Part shown: positions 22,907-25,313 of the stretch, piece by piece | Position numbering within the stretch: position 1 is the stretch's first letter | Layout: each line of letters opens with the position of its first letter | Source: Myxococcota bacterium | Lineage (GTDB): Bacteria > Myxococcota_C > UBA6777 | Length of the DNA: 25,313 bases | Assembly (NCBI GenBank): GCA_023150835.1 | Contig: JAKLKB010000102.1 | Coordinates: 1-25,313, forward strand | Reading direction: 5' to 3' | The notes under the pieces: generated by a model | Database searches by the model: none | What the model saw: the letters and a program-made list of their open reading frames with translations, nothing else | What the model was told of the DNA's origin: nothing | Program-made: the position numbers and the translations under genes

Positions 22907-24118
22907 TCACGCCCCTCGCGACGGCAACACAGCACCCAAGGCTTGATCCAGATCTCGGATCAGATCCGCAACATCTTCGATCCCCACCGACAAGCGCAGC
23001 AAGCCCTCAGAAAGGCCCATCTCTGCGCGCATCCCTGCATCAACGTTGCGATGTGTCGTGGTGGCAGGGTGGGTGATCAGGCTCTTTGTGTCACCAAGAT
23101 TGTTTGAGATATCGATGATCTCTAAACGATCCATCGCCTCGAAAGCTCCGACCTTGCCGCCCTTAACCACAAACGCAACCATCGTTCCCCCCGAACTCAT
23201 CTGCCGTTTGGCGAGCTCATATTGCGGGTGGGACGGCAGGCCGGGATAGATTACTCGCTCGATCGCGGGCGACGTCTCCAGATAACGTGCAATGGCCAGT
23301 GCATTCGCACAATGCCGCTCCACCCGCAACGGCAACGTCTCCAAGCCTTTGAGCGCCAACCACGCATTAAACGGACTCATCGCAGGTCCGCTGTGTCGGT
23401 GAAATGGTGTGACAACTTCCTCAATAAACGACTTGCTCCCCAAGATCGCCCCGCCCAAACTACGGCCTTGTCCGTCGATGTGCTTGGTCGTCGAATACAC
23501 CACCACATCCGCCCCCAACACCAACGGATGCTGCAAGATCGGCGTTGCAAAGATATTGTCCACGATCACACACGCTCCGACTTCATGCGCCATCGCCGAA
23601 ACCGCCGCGATATCCACCAACTCTAACGTCGGATTGGAGGGCGATTCCAAAAACACATACGCTGTCTTTTCTCCCAACGCTTTTTGCCATGCCCCCAGAT
23701 CCCGACCATCCACCAACACCGTCTCGACCTGAAAACGCGGCAAGATCTGTGTGATGATGTAGTGACAAGAGCCAAACAACGCACGACTCGCCACCACCCG
23801 ATCTCCCGGGCGAATCCCCGCCATCAACGACACAAACACCGCTGCCATCCCGCTCGCCACCACCCGACAAGCCTCTGCACCTTCCATCATCCGCAAGCGT
23901 TCTTCCAACATCCCCTGTGTCGGCCCACCATAACGCGCATACACGTACCCCGGCACTTCACCTCGAAAACGCAACTCCGCTTCTTCGGCTGACTCGTAGC
24001 AAAACCCTGAATTCATATAGATCGCTTCGCTCGTCTCCCCATACTCCGAGCGTTCCGTCCCGCCACGCACCAACTTCGTTGCCTGCCCCCACAAGCTCGT
24101 ATCCACATCTCGCTTCAT
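22907..24118 (-). CDS. metZ: O-succinylhomoserine sulfhydrylase-type PLP enzyme (MetZ)
   Basis: A 403-aa Cys/Met-metabolism PLP-dependent enzyme. The PLP lysine is Lys212 in YSTTKHIDGQGRSLGG, and the HIDGQGR context is typical of MetZ rather than MetB or MetC. Other family marks are YARYGGPT near the N-terminus, VASGMAAVF, ESPSNPTLELVDI, VDNIFATP (Asp187) and SLITHPATTTH near the C-terminus. It would make homocysteine from an activated homoserine and sulfide in methionine synthesis. The ATG at 24118 has GAGG five bases upstream. It sits between an ATP-grasp gene (60-bp gap) and pfaD on the same strand. Co-transcription with the lipid operon is possible, but no metabolic link is evident; O-acetylhomoserine or other sulfhydrylase specificity cannot be excluded. 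Confidence 0.88.
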   Translation of the reverse strand: MKRDVDTSLWGQATKLVRGGTERSEYGETSEAIYMNSGFCYESAEEAELRFRGEVPGYVYARYGGPTQGMLEERLRMMEGAEACRVVASGMAAVFVSLMAGIRPGDRVVASRALFGSCHYIITQILPRFQVETVLVDGRDLGAWQKALGEKTAYVFLESPSNPTLELVDIAAVSAMAHEVGACVIVDNIFATPILQHPLVLGADVVVYSTTKHIDGQGRSLGGAILGSKSFIEEVVTPFHRHSGPAMSPFNAWLALKGLETLPLRVERHCANALAIARYLETSPAIERVIYPGLPSHPQYELAKRQMSSGGTMVAFVVKGGKVGAFEAMDRLEIIDISNNLGDTKSLITHPATTTHRNVDAGMRAEMGLSEGLLRLSVGIEDVADLIRDLDQALGAVLPSRGA

Positions 24119-24178
24119 CTCGCCCTCTTTTGTTTGACCGCTTTCTCAAAACATTGACGCGAGGGGTCGGTCTTTTGA

Positions 24179-25075
24179 CTACGACCACCAGCGCATCAAC
24201 ACCTCGGCAAAGCGATCCGCTGCGCCTGCATCCATCCGAAAAAACAGTTCCGGCTCAAAGATTTCTAGCTCGATCAAGGTGAAGCCGTCCTCTTGCACGA
24301 TCCCATCGACGCGGGCATAGAGCAATGTTTGTCCCACGCTGTCAAGTATCTTCTCTGCAACGTCCCGCACTTCTCGATCCACTTCTTCCGCACAAGCCCG
24401 ACCACCATGCTTGTCCTGCACACGAAACTCTCCGCCCTTCGGTATTTTTCGCACACTATGGCTGTACTCCCCCCCAAAAAAGATCAACGACCATTCTCCC
24501 TTGCTTAGAACTTCAGGCAAAAATGGCTGCAACATCATCGCTTTTTCCGCCAACAATGCCCGATAGCGCGGCGCAAAAGCCTCCATCTCCGCCACCCCCA
24601 AACGGTACGTATCCAAACCTCCTGCTGCGATCACGGGCTTCAACACCACTTCTGACCAACCCGCCTCAGACGCCACTTCCACCAACGAACGTGGATCGTC
24701 TACATCCATGTAGACCGTCGGGATCACTCGTGCGCCTCGACGCCCAAGCTCCGCAAGATACGTCTTTTCGATATTCCATCGCAACAACGCCGGATCGTGC
24801 GCCACCCGCATCCCCGTCCCCGATAACGCCTCCAACCATCCCAAAAATCCCGCCGCATCTTCTTGATAATCCCACGGTGTCCGCACCAAACACGCATCGC
24901 AATCCACACCCAACGGATCATCTCGACGCCACACCAGCGGCTGCACTTCCACGCCTCGCCCCCGCAACGCCCGCACCAAGTGCATATCATCCGCCGTCAC
25001 CAACGGCGACTCCGCGCTCCAAAAAGCCTCCCCGATCGTTTCGCATGTAATCCAGCCCAACTTTCGCAACACCAT
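24179..25075 (-). CDS. RimK/glutathione-synthetase-like ATP-grasp ligase, substrate unknown
   Basis: A 298-aa ATP-grasp protein. Visible are a pre-ATP-grasp region with VRTPWDYQED (about 64-73), RWNIEKTYL before the central domain, ATP-contacting Lys146 in VVLKPVIAAGG, VLSKGEWSLIFFGGEYSHSV, and a metal-binding C-terminus ARVDGIV...ELEIFEPELFF (Glu269, Glu271 and neighbours). ATP-grasp enzymes join a carboxylate to an amine or thiol through an acyl phosphate; nothing here fixes the substrate. The ATG at 25075 has AGAGG five bases upstream; an in-frame GTG two codons earlier lacks spacing. It is the first gene of the minus-strand series and is preceded by a 165-bp MITE-like element. The family call is firm and the function open. 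Confidence 0.8.
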   Translation of the reverse strand: MVLRKLGWITCETIGEAFWSAESPLVTADDMHLVRALRGRGVEVQPLVWRRDDPLGVDCDACLVRTPWDYQEDAAGFLGWLEALSGTGMRVAHDPALLRWNIEKTYLAELGRRGARVIPTVYMDVDDPRSLVEVASEAGWSEVVLKPVIAAGGLDTYRLGVAEMEAFAPRYRALLAEKAMMLQPFLPEVLSKGEWSLIFFGGEYSHSVRKIPKGGEFRVQDKHGGRACAEEVDREVRDVAEKILDSVGQTLLYARVDGIVQEDGFTLIELEIFEPELFFRMDAGAADRFAEVLMRWWS

Positions 25076-25139
25076 CCGCACCTCTCACAAGTCTTTTTTG
25101 GTTGATAACAGACGCAATTCTTCCCACTCAACGACGATA
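25076..25139 (-). promoter_or_regulatory. Leader upstream of the ATP-grasp gene
   Basis: This 64-bp stretch lies between the first gene and element D. On the minus strand, TTGAGT and TATCAA are separated by 18 bases and could be a weak sigma-70-like promoter, followed by the AGAGG ribosome-binding site. The match is poor and speculative. Confidence 0.25.
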
Positions 25140-25304
25140 GGACTTACGCACTTGGGCTGGTGTGGTGGGGTTTCACCCCACACCCCACAAGGGACTGTCG
25201 CCCCTTGACCCCGAAAGGGGCGAAACGATCACTGTTTTTCACACAGACGACCCTCTCGCTTGGAACACCGCGAACACGGGTTTTTTTGGGCAACTGCGTA
25301 AGTT
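25140..25304 (-). mobile_element. 165-bp MITE-like palindromic element, copy D (upstream of the gene series)
   Basis: The best-preserved copy. Its ends are inverted repeats: ACTTACGCACTTG on the left (25142-25154) and CAACTGCGTAAGT on the right (25291-25303). The pentamer CGATA lies directly outside both ends (25135-25139 and 25305-25309), as expected for a target-site duplication. It carries the same internal palindromes as copy A but in the opposite orientation. It encodes no protein. Confidence 0.82.
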
Positions 25305-25313
25305 CGATATGAT

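Overview
This 25.3-kb, fairly GC-rich window codes almost entirely on the minus strand. It carries a polyunsaturated-fatty-acid (PUFA)-type lipid synthase operon joined to genes for head-to-head long-chain hydrocarbon synthesis. The synthase gene order (enoyl reductase, then KS-AT-ACP-KR-DH, then KS-CLF-AT-DH-DH) matches the pfa1-pfa2-pfa3 arrangement known from myxobacteria. I therefore guess a Myxococcota-like bacterium; no rRNA or other taxonomic marker is present, so this is only an inference.

Layout in transcription order, right to left: an intergenic 165-bp MITE-like element (25140-25304); a RimK-like ATP-grasp ligase (24179-25075); a MetZ-type sulfhydrylase (22907-24118); pfaD (21179-22792); pfa2 (14325-21101); pfa3 (6550-14328); a second MITE-like element and a hairpin repeat (6272-6483); oleA (5193-6257); fused oleBC (2587-5196); a formylglycine-generating-enzyme-like (SUMF-fold) protein (1463-2488); hairpin-rich intergenic DNA; and an Rpn-family nuclease/transposase (159-1175). 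pfa2/pfa3 and oleA/oleBC each share a 4-nt stop/start overlap, which indicates translational coupling. Several genes are best read from TTG starts with good Shine-Dalgarno sequences.

Proposed joint function: PfaD, Pfa2 and Pfa3 build a long, probably polyunsaturated acyl chain. OleA condenses two acyl chains into a beta-keto acid. The OleC part of OleBC makes a beta-lactone from the reduced beta-hydroxy acid, and the OleB part decarboxylates it to an internal olefin. The reductase OleD and a phosphopantetheinyl transferase are not in the window, and no acyltransferase is fused to the C-terminus of Pfa3.

The most unusual signal is repeat DNA inside the giant synthase genes. Two further relatives of the 165-bp element lie inside the pfa3 reading frame, in opposite orientations, exactly in the AT-DH1 and DH1-DH2 linkers, and both are read through without a stop. 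pfa2 and pfa3 also carry in-frame tandem repeats (18-, 24-, 33/66- and 66-bp units), including one inside the KS domain, and pfa3 has an 11-base G tract that could cause frameshifting.
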